Part shown: positions 48,003 to 56,419 of the stretch, piece by piece | How positions within the stretch are numbered: position 1 is the first letter of the stretch | Layout: each line of letters starts with the position of its first letter | Assembly: GCF_014192225.1 (NCBI RefSeq) | Contig: NZ_JACHXS010000005.1 | Location: forward strand, 62,001-126,000 | Source of the DNA: Pseudoduganella umbonata | Lineage (GTDB): Bacteria > Pseudomonadota > Gammaproteobacteria > Burkholderiales > Burkholderiaceae_D | Length of the DNA: 64,000 nucleotides | Direction of reading: 5' to 3' | Translations under genes and position numbers: made by a program | The notes under the pieces: model-generated | What the model was told of the DNA's origin: nothing | Database searches by the model: none | The model's input: the letters and a program-made list of their open reading frames with translations, nothing else

Positions 48003-48170
48003 TCAGCGCGCCCATCCCGCGACCGTTCCTTTAATATCAAAAATCTCATCGACTAGATCGACAACTGTAGCAGCAAGAATATACCCGCCCACTACAACTG
48101 CTACAATGCCCAAGACAGGCGCGCCGGCTGCGCCGAAGATAAACGCGGCGCCTGCCACCACGCCTGCAGA
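48003..48170 (-). pseudogene. Effector C-terminal fragment B
   Basis: The minus strand reads AGVVAGAAFIFGAAGAPVLG then GYILAATVVDLVDEIFDIKG and ends TVAGWAR-stop. This parallels the intact effector end GYILAATIVDKADEIFNIKG...EWTR. Only the last 50-odd codons remain, joined upstream to a truncated immunity start. The stop is followed by one base and the ATG of immunity paralogue 2. Confidence 0.8.
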
Positions 48171-48285
48171 TACTTGAATGGCTTATTACTCATGTAAGCG
48201 AGCCCATCCGGCAGCCGTCCCTTTGATACCGAAAATCGCATCGAATAAATCAATCCCCGTAGCAGCACCGACAGACAAAACATCA
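48164..48285 (-). pseudogene. Effector C-terminal fragment A plus truncated immunity start
   Basis: From 48285 leftward the frame reads SVGAATGIDLFDAIFGIKGT then AAGWARLHE-stop, a third variant of the effector tail. Overlapping its end, an ATG at 48193 starts MSNKPFKYLQ, matching immunity starts MSN.. and MRNIPLKYL. It runs straight into fragment B, so this immunity gene is lost after about ten codons. Confidence 0.72.
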
Positions 48286-48299
48286 GGCCAAGGAAAACT

Positions 48300-49013
48300 T
48301 TACCTGAATTTTTGTCCATTTTTCGCCTCAAGCTCAAGAACAATTTTGGCTTGCGCAAGTCCGTACCCGATCAATTGAACAAAGAATGCCACGATCAATA
48401 TTGATGGGATACCCCAAGCAAAAAGACTTACCTCGGGATATACATTCCTCAGAGCCAAACCAATCAACATGCACGGCACAATCAATATAGCGACAACAGA
48501 TGTCAGCTTTCTTGGAAATCCAGGAATGTAGATTACACCCTCTAAATTCAACGATTTTGTGACTTGCTCCCACTCCACCGACCCCTGGTCACGATTGAAA
48601 GCTTTTTCAAAACTTATACTCCCGTTCTTCGCCCATTTCACCGAAAACCGGCGAAAAGCCTCCGCAATATTGCCTAACGAAAGTGGCACGATTAAGGCGA
48701 ACATGAGTGCGCGCATGTACACATCGACATTATCAGCCCACGCGAGTGGCAGAACCAGGCACATCATGAACCAAATCATGGACATGGAAAACGATGCGCC
48801 GAACAGCACTTTAAAATATAACCGTTCGCGTCCAAGGATGTACAGCGATACCTGCAAAAGTAAAATTAGGCAAATCGCGAATATCGATCCGTATGCGAAC
48901 TCATAGGAATCATCCCGGCTGGCGACATTATCGGTAATGGCCCACCCGCCTACGCTTCCGATGCACATGATTACTAGGGACAATAATAAAAGCCTCGGTG
49001 TAACGTTACTCAT
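48300..49013 (-). CDS. Polytopic membrane protein, probable cognate immunity protein of the T6SS effector (paralogue 1)
   Basis: 237 residues from the ATG at 49013, one base after the effector stop (TAG-C-ATG), so translationally coupled. About six transmembrane helices; the longest polar region (about 120-165, FRRFSVKWAKNGSISFEKAFN to VTKSLNLEG) probably faces the cytoplasm or periplasm as a loop. The direct link to an effector with a hydrophobic C-terminus suggests an inner-membrane immunity protein that blocks membrane insertion or pore formation. Family unknown to me. Confidence 0.75.
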   Translation of the reverse strand: MSNVTPRLLLLSLVIMCIGSVGGWAITDNVASRDDSYEFAYGSIFAICLILLLQVSLYILGRERLYFKVLFGASFSMSMIWFMMCLVLPLAWADNVDVYMRALMFALIVPLSLGNIAEAFRRFSVKWAKNGSISFEKAFNRDQGSVEWEQVTKSLNLEGVIYIPGFPRKLTSVVAILIVPCMLIGLALRNVYPEVSLFAWGIPSILIVAFFVQLIGYGLAQAKIVLELEAKNGQKFR

Positions 49014-49014
49014 G

Positions 49015-50427
49015 CTAGCGCGTCCATTCCGCGACGTTTCCTTTGATATTAAATATCTCATCAGCCTTATCTACAATGGTTGCGGCAAGGATGTATCCAG
49101 CCACGACAACCCCTACTACAAGTGCCACAGGAGCTGCTGCCAAGCCTACGGCCGCCGCTGCAGCGGTAACACCGACAACTGCCATGGCTGCAAAGACGCT
49201 ACCAATCGCTGCAGTTGCCCCTGCCTTTGCGATGGACACCCCAGCCCGCCCCAAAAATTCCGTGAAGTCCTTGCTCCCCTTCTGGTCAAAATAGACGGAA
49301 TTTACATCTCCCACCAAGTCGATGACTGTGCCAATTATCTGGATTTTTAAGCCGCCGCGAAAATTATCCGCGCTGGTCAGTACCACTCGCTTGACGCCGC
49401 CGTAACCGGCTTTTCCTGTTCGTCCCAATCCACCATCTACAAAAGCTGACCCTGGCGCCCCAAGGGGTACTCTCTGGTGCACTACCTTATTGTTTGCGGC
49501 CGCACCGAGTAGTTGGCTGGCGATCCTCGTCAGTGGACGCCCCTTGAATAACACACGATATTTTCCATTTACCTTTTTTTCGATGCGAACAGTCATGGAG
49601 AGCTTATTGAGGGCTCGCCAGTGCTCTTGCATATAGCCTGCACTCTCCTTGAACCAGTTGGCGGTAAGATGCTCATTGCCAGATATGTATGTAGCTGCGG
49701 ATGCCAGCGCCACATATAGCGAGGATGGGCTTTGTTCCCTCGTCGGCGCAATAAAGATCTGCTCGGGACTTCCTGCCACAGCGACGCCACTGTCGAGTTG
49801 CTTACGGACTTGTGGCTGAATTTCGTGTGGTAAGGCCTCGGTTACGGAAACATACTCCTTTATTTCCGGCACCTCTGGCGAAACCTGATAATTGTACTCG
49901 GTACCAAATTCGCGTAAGTAGGATAGCTTAGGGTCTACATAGGGCTTGAACAGTTGCTGATGTGCAACGCCAGCGCCGAACTGATCTTTAATAGTGCATT
50001 CAAAGCGTGCAAACAGCGGTTTTTGCCCCATCAAGACCAATAGGGGTTCTGGTTTGATTTTAGGATCGGAACCATATGCCTTCGAATCAAGCTGGTTAAC
50101 TTTATAAGTCCCCAGCAAACTATTTCCTTGCTTGAGGGATAATTCGTCCTTGAACTCCCTGCCGACCCAGACATGAAAGCGTTCTCCGTCCTGAAAGGTC
50201 GACCGGCGCAGCAGTTTTTTATCTCTAGAGCAATAAAATTCCGCGCGGGACTCCACAGTGTAAGTCGCTCCAGGCTTGAGGTTTATCTCGAAAAAGACGT
50301 CCCTGTGCTTCCGAAGCACAACTTTAATATTATCGCTGGAGCGCCAGCATCGAACCACCTCGCCAGGCAGGTCAATGCATACTTCCTGCACCGTTGGTTT
50401 CACGCTCTGCGCTGTCTTCGACGACAT
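49015..50427 (-). CDS. Putative T6SS cargo effector with hydrophobic C-terminal (pore-forming-like) region
   Basis: A 470-residue protein encoded 12 bases after vgrG. The N-terminal part (about 1-200) is mixed alpha/beta (VCIDLPGEVVRCWRSSDN, YTVESRAEFYCSRDKKLL) and may be the VgrG-docking domain. The middle (about 225-345) includes YVALASAATYISGNEHLTANWFKES. The C-terminal 70 residues contain an almost uncharged Ala/Gly/Val stretch (from GATAAIGSVFAAMAVVG to APVALVVGVVVAGYILAAT), like a helical hairpin, then DEIFNIKGNVAEWTR. No nuclease, lipase or peptidoglycanase motif is seen. With a polytopic membrane immunity partner next to it, an inner-membrane pore-forming or depolarising toxin is the most economical reading. 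AT-richer than the vgrG core. Confidence 0.68.
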   Translation of the reverse strand: MSSKTAQSVKPTVQEVCIDLPGEVVRCWRSSDNIKVVLRKHRDVFFEINLKPGATYTVESRAEFYCSRDKKLLRRSTFQDGERFHVWVGREFKDELSLKQGNSLLGTYKVNQLDSKAYGSDPKIKPEPLLVLMGQKPLFARFECTIKDQFGAGVAHQQLFKPYVDPKLSYLREFGTEYNYQVSPEVPEIKEYVSVTEALPHEIQPQVRKQLDSGVAVAGSPEQIFIAPTREQSPSSLYVALASAATYISGNEHLTANWFKESAGYMQEHWRALNKLSMTVRIEKKVNGKYRVLFKGRPLTRIASQLLGAAANNKVVHQRVPLGAPGSAFVDGGLGRTGKAGYGGVKRVVLTSADNFRGGLKIQIIGTVIDLVGDVNSVYFDQKGSKDFTEFLGRAGVSIAKAGATAAIGSVFAAMAVVGVTAAAAAVGLAAAPVALVVGVVVAGYILAATIVDKADEIFNIKGNVAEWTR

Positions 50428-50439
50428 TGATCTCTCCTT

Positions 50440-53331
50440 TTATTTTCGCCTAGGCTGTTTTGCATGAAACGGCCCTAAAGGTGCATTCTTGATCGTTGCC
50501 TTTCCGCTTGCATCAAGGGTAATTCCCTGGTCTGTACCATTAGAGAACTGCATAGCAATCGGCTCATCGGTAAGAACGTTTCCGTCAGCATCCACGTATT
50601 CGATTTCCAGATCACGTTTGATGTTCAGTTCGCCAACTTTATGAGCGATATCGACGCTTGAAACGCTTAACGGCCCCGCCAGCTCCTTCTTGCTCGCCTT
50701 GAACGCCATCGTCCCCGGCCCCTGGATCGTGATATTCCCACCCTCGATCTTCAGCGAGGCCCCCTGCGCGGTCAGCATCACGTGCGCCTTCCCACTGACC
50801 GACACGCTGCCGCCCACGCTCGCCACGGTCACCATCTTGTCGGCCGTAACGCGCACGGCATCGGACTGCGCCTGCACGCTGGCCTTGCCGCTGGCCGCAT
50901 GCAGCCGGATGCCCGTTTCCTGGTTCGGCTTGGTGGCCGCGCTGGCCTTGCCGTACGTAAACAGGCCGATGCCGCCCTTCACCTGGTGCAGCAAGTTCGC
51001 CTGGGAAGCGACATTGATGTCCTGCCCCGCCGCGAAGCTGGTCGTCGTGCCGGCGGAGACGATCGTGCTGGCAGGCGTGGTGGCGGCGATACCGGCCGGG
51101 CTGGATAGCTGCAACTGCGGCTCGGTAAAGGCGATGGCATTGCCGCCGCCGCCCTCGTCCGCGCCGCCACCACCGGCGGTCGCATCCAGCACGCTGGTGC
51201 CCTTGCGCAATTCAGCAATGGCCGGCAGCTTGGCCGGTTCCGGCTCACTCTTCAGCTTGGCATTGTGCTTTTGCGCGGTATCGGCGAGCGACTGCATCAG
51301 CTCCGCGCTGGCGCCGATCTGCGAGACCGCCGCGCGCGCATCGAGCTGCTGGCCGCCGGCGGTTTGTGCTTCGGTCGACAGCAGCAGGCCTTGGCCCGCG
51401 CGCAGTGCGGCGCCGTGCGCAGTCTTCAATTCGGCGCCGAAGCCGGCCGTGTCCAGGCGCTGGTTGTCCGCCTGGTGGCGCAGATGGCCGAGGTTCAGTT
51501 CATCGGTGCCTTCGTGCGCGCCGGCGTGGCGTTGCAGCGCCACGCGCGGTTCGGCGGGCGAATCGTCGAATACCAGCTGGTTGTAGGCGCCGGTGCCGCT
51601 CCGGCTGGTTTGCAGTGCCTGGGACTTGAAGCCGGACAGCACCGCCGCGTGCGCGTGCGCGCCGGATGCGCCGGGGAACCATGCCGGCGCGTTGCCCGTG
51701 GCGGCGCCGGTGCCGGCGTTGATGCGGTTGTGCTGCGCATCGGCCTCGCCGCCGCCGTTGTACAGGCTGCCGATCACGATGGGGCGGTCGATGTCGCCGT
51801 CGATGAAATCGACCAGCACTTCGCTGCCCACGCGCGGCACGGCGACGGCACCCCAGTTGGCGCCCGCCACCGGGGCCATCGGCGTGGCGATGCGCACCCA
51901 CGTGCCGCTGCGGTCGTCGGCGGGCGCGCCGGCATGGCCGTCCGGTGCCGGGTGATCGAGGCGGCTGTGGCTTTGCGCGCCGCGCTGCCAGTGGAACTGC
52001 ACCTTGATGCGGTGGTCGCGGTCGGTGTGGATCACCGCGCCGGGCGGGCCGACCACGATCGCCGTCTGCTGGCCGCGGATCGTCGGTTTCGGGCGCAGCA
52101 CGAGGCCATGCCCGTCCCTGCCGGTGCTGCGGTACGGCACGCTGCTGCGGATCGCATCGATGCGGTTGCGGTACAGCGGCCGTTCGCCCTTGTCCTTGCC
52201 GGTCGCGTGCAGGCTGCCGGCCTGTTCGCGTTCGATCAGCCGGGCCAGCGGGTGTTCGCCCAGCCGCTGCGCCGCATCCTTGACCTCGGCGCTCAGGTTG
52301 TTGTGGGCCAGGTGCAGCACGCGCAGTACGGCAAAGGTTTCATTTTCCTCGACCGCGGCGTGCTCGCGCAGCGTGAACGTGGTGCCGGGAACGAGCGTGC
52401 GGACGGTACCCGCGCCGACAAAGGTTTCGCGGCTGGTGCGCAGCGCTTCGAGCTGCCGGTCGGCGATGCGCTGGCCGTGCTCGGGCGACGTGTAGGCATA
52501 CGCGCCCGGCGTGTCGCGCAGCACGGGGCCCGCGCCGTCCTCCGCCGCCGCGCGGCGCATGCCGAGGCCTCGGTAATCCCAGCTGCCGATGTCGACGCCG
52601 CCGGCGGTGCCGCGCACTTCGCGCCGCCAGCGGTCCATGCTGTCTTCCCGCATTACGGCGCCGGGCTGGGTGAAGCGCAGGGTGGACTGGGCGGCCGGCT
52701 GGAACGCGCCGTTATGGTCGGCGATCACCAGCCTGTGGCTGCCGAATGGGGAGCTGTCAGGCTCGCCGCTGTGCTCGAAGTAGTAGAACAGGCCTTCCTC
52801 GTGCATCAGCCGCTCCGCGAATGCCCGGTTCGATTCCTGGTACTGGCATGTCAGCGAGCGTTGCGGATAGATCGTGCGGTCGGCGATGTCGTAGCGCCAC
52901 TGCGGCACCAGCTTGCCGGGGCCCTGCCAAGAGGCGAACAGCGTATCGAGGATATCGAATACCGTCATGTCCTGGAACACGCGGCTGTCGCGGCCCAGTT
53001 CCATGAACGCATACCACGGGCCGATCGTCAGTTCGTAGCGGGCCAGGCCGCCATCGGCCCCCAGCATGCCGGCAGCGGTCACGTACCCGTGGAAGGGGCG
53101 CGGCTGGCCGTGGGTCGCGGTCAGCAGTTCCAGCAGCACCGGCTGCCCGAGCAGCGATTTCAGGGCGATGCCCGCGTCGGTCGACAGCGCGGTCACTTTC
53201 AACTCGTAAGGCTGGCTGATGGCCTCCTGGGCACGCAGGCACTCGGGTATCAGCCGGTTCGGCCCCAGGGGGGTGGACAGTTGCAGGATACGGGTATCCT
53301 GCCGCAGCATCAGGTCGGGCAGTGCAAGCAT
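50440..53331 (-). CDS. vgrG: Type VI secretion system spike protein VgrG with DUF2345 and C-terminal extension
   Basis: 963 residues. The gp27-like N-terminus is LQLSTPLGPNRLIPECLRA through CQYQESNRAFAERLMHEEGLFYYFEH. The gp5-like OB region is VVGPPGAVIHTDRDHRIKVQFHW, then WVRIATPMAPVAGANWGAVAVPRVGSEVLVDFIDGDIDRPIVIGSLYNG. A DUF2345 beta-prism follows with QLQLSSPAGIA..., SGKAHVMLTAQGASLKIEGGNITIQGPG. The last ~75 residues (from SSVDIAHKVGELNI) form an extra domain resembling a small transthyretin-like adaptor (DADGNVLTDEPIAM...GITLDASGKATIKN). Base composition drops in this last part, matching the effector gene. It probably delivers the next gene's product. Confidence 0.93.
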   Translation of the reverse strand: MLALPDLMLRQDTRILQLSTPLGPNRLIPECLRAQEAISQPYELKVTALSTDAGIALKSLLGQPVLLELLTATHGQPRPFHGYVTAAGMLGADGGLARYELTIGPWYAFMELGRDSRVFQDMTVFDILDTLFASWQGPGKLVPQWRYDIADRTIYPQRSLTCQYQESNRAFAERLMHEEGLFYYFEHSGEPDSSPFGSHRLVIADHNGAFQPAAQSTLRFTQPGAVMREDSMDRWRREVRGTAGGVDIGSWDYRGLGMRRAAAEDGAGPVLRDTPGAYAYTSPEHGQRIADRQLEALRTSRETFVGAGTVRTLVPGTTFTLREHAAVEENETFAVLRVLHLAHNNLSAEVKDAAQRLGEHPLARLIEREQAGSLHATGKDKGERPLYRNRIDAIRSSVPYRSTGRDGHGLVLRPKPTIRGQQTAIVVGPPGAVIHTDRDHRIKVQFHWQRGAQSHSRLDHPAPDGHAGAPADDRSGTWVRIATPMAPVAGANWGAVAVPRVGSEVLVDFIDGDIDRPIVIGSLYNGGGEADAQHNRINAGTGAATGNAPAWFPGASGAHAHAAVLSGFKSQALQTSRSGTGAYNQLVFDDSPAEPRVALQRHAGAHEGTDELNLGHLRHQADNQRLDTAGFGAELKTAHGAALRAGQGLLLSTEAQTAGGQQLDARAAVSQIGASAELMQSLADTAQKHNAKLKSEPEPAKLPAIAELRKGTSVLDATAGGGGADEGGGGNAIAFTEPQLQLSSPAGIAATTPASTIVSAGTTTSFAAGQDINVASQANLLHQVKGGIGLFTYGKASAATKPNQETGIRLHAASGKASVQAQSDAVRVTADKMVTVASVGGSVSVSGKAHVMLTAQGASLKIEGGNITIQGPGTMAFKASKKELAGPLSVSSVDIAHKVGELNIKRDLEIEYVDADGNVLTDEPIAMQFSNGTDQGITLDASGKATIKNAPLGPFHAKQPRRK

Positions 53332-53417
53332 GAGGAAAGCCTTACCGGGAAGTGATTATTGCAAATAAACCACTATTTTAACCGTCCTCGGCAATAAAGG
53401 ACGCACCGGTAAGACGA

Positions 53418-56210
53418 TTATTCCGCGGTGAGCATGGCCGCGTGGGAGCGCAGCAAGGCGTCGAATTCCTCGGCCGGCAGCGGCTTGTCGAACAGGTAGC
53501 CCTGGCCGTAATCGCAGCCGGCGGCGGCCAGCAGGTCGCGCTGCTGCGGCGTTTCCACGCCTTCCGCGATCACGTGCAGGCCCAGCTTGTGCGCCATCAC
53601 GATGATCGCTTCCGACAGCGCCAGGTCGCTCGAATCGGGCGCCAGGTTGCGCACGAAGCTGCGGTCGATCTTCAGGTAATCGATGTCGAACTTGTTGAGG
53701 TACGACAGCGACGAATAGCCGGTGCCGAAATCGTCCAGCGCCACCTGGATGCCGCCGTCGCGCAGCTGCAGCAGCTTGTCGGTGACCATCTTGCTGGCGT
53801 CGAGCAGCAAGCCCTCGGTGATCTCGACCACGATGGCCTGGCCCGGCACGCCGGCCTGGCGCAGCGCGCGCAGCCATACTTCATAGCTGCCGCCCTCGCG
53901 CTGGAATTCCACCGGCGACTGGTTCAGGCTCACCTGGAAGTCCGGGTGGACGTCGCTGCGCCAGCGCTGTACCCACTGGATCGACTCGTTGAAGACCCAC
54001 TGGCCGATGTCGACGATCAGGCCGGAGCTTTCCGCCAGCGGAATGAACTCGAGCGGGCTGACGAGCCCGCGCTGCGGATGCTGCCAGCGCAGCAATGCCT
54101 CGGCCTTGCGGATGCGGCCCGTCTCGAGATGCACGATCGGCTGGAAATACAGCTTCAGTTGGTCGCCCTTGACCGCGCTGCGCAGGTCGTTGGTCAGGCG
54201 CATGCGGTTCAGCGCCGCCACCTGCAGCGCCGGCGTGAAATAGCTGAAGCGGTTGCGGCCGGCGCCCTTGGCCGCGTACATGGCCTGGTCGGCATGCTTG
54301 AGCAGGTCGCTGACGCTCGCCGCGTCGTCCGGATACAGCGTGATGCCGATGCTGGCGGAAACAAAGGCCTGCTCCTGGCCCAGCTGGAACGGCGCCAGCA
54401 GGCTGTCGATGATGTTCTGCGCGATCGCATCGACCCGGTCGGTCAGCTGCAGTTCGGTCAGGATCACCGTGAACTCGTCGCCGCCCAGGCGCGCCACCGT
54501 GTCGGCCTGCCGCACGCAGCCGGCGATGCGGCGCGCCGCATCGACCAGCAGCACGTCGCCCTGGTGGTGGCCCAGCGTGTCGTTGACTTCCTTGAAGTGG
54601 TCGAGGTCGATGAACAGGATCGCGATGCGGGTGCCGTCGCGCCGGCTCTTGACCACGTCATGCTGCAGGCGGTCGAGGAACATGCGGCGGTTCGGCAGCT
54701 GCGTCAGCGGGTCGAAGTTGGCCTGCTGCCAGATCAGCGCCTCGGTTTTCTTCTGGTCCGTCACATCCTCGATCATGCACAGCTTCAGGTGCGGCCCGGC
54801 CTGCAGCGGCACCACGGACGCTTCCACCCACACGGTCGAGCCGTCGGAGCGGACCAGCCGCAGCGTGGTGCGGAATTCCGGCACGTCGCCGGACGCCAGG
54901 CGCGCCATCTGCACCGTCCAGTCGGTCACGTCCTCGGGATGCACGAAATCGAGCCAGCTGTGGGCGGCGAAGGCGTCTTCGGAACGGCCGGCAATCTCGC
55001 GGTAGCGGGGATTGACGTCGGAAAATGCGCCGCTGACGCCGTCGATCAGCGCGATACCGATCGGCGACGCTTCGAACATCGTGCGAAAGCGCTCCTCGCC
55101 GGCCCGGATCGCATCGGCGGAGCGGCGCCGCTCGCGCGCCAGCAGGGCGAAGTGGATCGCGGCGCCCAGCAGCAGCAGCAGCGCCGCGGCGCCACCGATG
55201 CGGTACAGCCACGCGAGGTTGGCGTCCGGTTCGGCGTTGTACAGGAAGCCATTGAACGTGACGCCTTTCGGCAGCAATCCCAGATCGACGTACACGTCGG
55301 CGATGTGCTGCCAGCGCTCGGGATTCATGTAGCCGATCTCGACCAGCACAGGCTGGACCAGCGGCACCATCTGGCGCGCTTCGTACAGCAGGTGCTGGCG
55401 GTCGTGCCGGCGCGAATACTTCGCCAGGATCAGGTCGGCGATCTCTTCCTGGTGGCTCATCGCGTATTGCCAGCCGCGCAGGCTGGCGGCGCGGAACGCC
55501 TTCACCCGTTCCGGGTGCGCATTGAGCTCCTGCTCGCTGGTGAACAGGTTGTCGCCATAGAAATCCACGCCGGCGGCACGCGGGCTGTGGATGTCGTACG
55601 CGAAGCCGGCCCGGTCGAAGTAATCCGGTTCGTTGGTGGTGTGGATCGACATGCCATCGACCCGGCCGTTGACCAGGTCGGCAGGATCGTAGGTATGCTC
55701 GACGCGGAGCAGGCTTTCCTGCGCCACGCCTTCCCGCTTCAGGTAGGCCGACAGTTCGTCGGCATGGTTCAGCGGAGCCGAGAGCGGCCCCAGCATCACG
55801 CGCTTGCCGGCCAGCCGGCGCAGGTCCGGCGTTGCGCCCTGCTGCCGCACCGCCAGCGCGTACGGCGAATGCTGGAAGATCACGCCCAGTGCGACGACGG
55901 GCTTGCCGGACAGGCGCGCCAGCAGCAGCGAACTGCTGCCGGTGCCGTACTGGGCGCGGCCGGCCAGCACTTCGCGCAGCGGCGCCTCGCCATCGATGCC
56001 CTCGGCGATCTGCACGTCCAGCCCCGCCTCGCGGTAATACCCTTTTTCCACCGCCGCGTAATAGCCGGCGAACTGGAACTGATGGGTATGCTTCAGCTGG
56101 AGCACCACGCGGTCCTCGGCATGCACGGGGAATGCAACGATCCCCACCAGCAGCGTCAGGCTGGCGAAGACACGGCGCACGGCAGGAAAGGAGATGGATT
56201 CGGGGAGCAC
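53418..56210 (-). CDS. NMT1-type periplasmic sensor with PAS, GGDEF and EAL domains
   Basis: A 930-residue cyclic-di-GMP signalling protein. Signal peptide, then an NMT1/THI5-like substrate-binding domain (about 35-320, LKHTHQFQFAGYYAAVEKGYYREAGLDV), one transmembrane helix (about 338-358), and PAS with PAC (about 370-490). GGDEF is at ARLGGDEFTV, intact. EAL has KAEALLRWQHP, VSLNQSPVEF, DDFGTGYSSLSYLNKFDIDYLKID and VIAEGVET, so a phosphodiesterase set is present. The periplasmic domain is related to thiamine-precursor (HMP) binding proteins and may sense a small aromatic molecule. Net activity cannot be decided from sequence. Confidence 0.9.
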   Translation of the reverse strand: MLPESISFPAVRRVFASLTLLVGIVAFPVHAEDRVVLQLKHTHQFQFAGYYAAVEKGYYREAGLDVQIAEGIDGEAPLREVLAGRAQYGTGSSSLLLARLSGKPVVALGVIFQHSPYALAVRQQGATPDLRRLAGKRVMLGPLSAPLNHADELSAYLKREGVAQESLLRVEHTYDPADLVNGRVDGMSIHTTNEPDYFDRAGFAYDIHSPRAAGVDFYGDNLFTSEQELNAHPERVKAFRAASLRGWQYAMSHQEEIADLILAKYSRRHDRQHLLYEARQMVPLVQPVLVEIGYMNPERWQHIADVYVDLGLLPKGVTFNGFLYNAEPDANLAWLYRIGGAAALLLLLGAAIHFALLARERRRSADAIRAGEERFRTMFEASPIGIALIDGVSGAFSDVNPRYREIAGRSEDAFAAHSWLDFVHPEDVTDWTVQMARLASGDVPEFRTTLRLVRSDGSTVWVEASVVPLQAGPHLKLCMIEDVTDQKKTEALIWQQANFDPLTQLPNRRMFLDRLQHDVVKSRRDGTRIAILFIDLDHFKEVNDTLGHHQGDVLLVDAARRIAGCVRQADTVARLGGDEFTVILTELQLTDRVDAIAQNIIDSLLAPFQLGQEQAFVSASIGITLYPDDAASVSDLLKHADQAMYAAKGAGRNRFSYFTPALQVAALNRMRLTNDLRSAVKGDQLKLYFQPIVHLETGRIRKAEALLRWQHPQRGLVSPLEFIPLAESSGLIVDIGQWVFNESIQWVQRWRSDVHPDFQVSLNQSPVEFQREGGSYEVWLRALRQAGVPGQAIVVEITEGLLLDASKMVTDKLLQLRDGGIQVALDDFGTGYSSLSYLNKFDIDYLKIDRSFVRNLAPDSSDLALSEAIIVMAHKLGLHVIAEGVETPQQRDLLAAAGCDYGQGYLFDKPLPAEEFDALLRSHAAMLTAE

Positions 56211-56419
56211 GAAGGGCGCCGGAACGTTCGAGGGACGGCCCCTGGCCGCTGTCGTAGTGAGCTACCCGATTGTACCCCCGGCGGGCGCGACTCCATGGCT
56301 GAGCGAGTGCCGCCCTTGCCCGGGTGTGGCGTCCGGGCCGCAATCGGGCCAGCCGGGATGTCGAACCGACAACAAGTTATCGGAACCGCCATCCCGCCGG
56401 CCGGATGTGCGAACGAATG

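Noticed and set aside
51265..53355. 696-codon open frame opposite vgrG
   Set aside because: Antisense shadow of a GC-rich gene with Arg/Ala/Val-rich composition and no motif.
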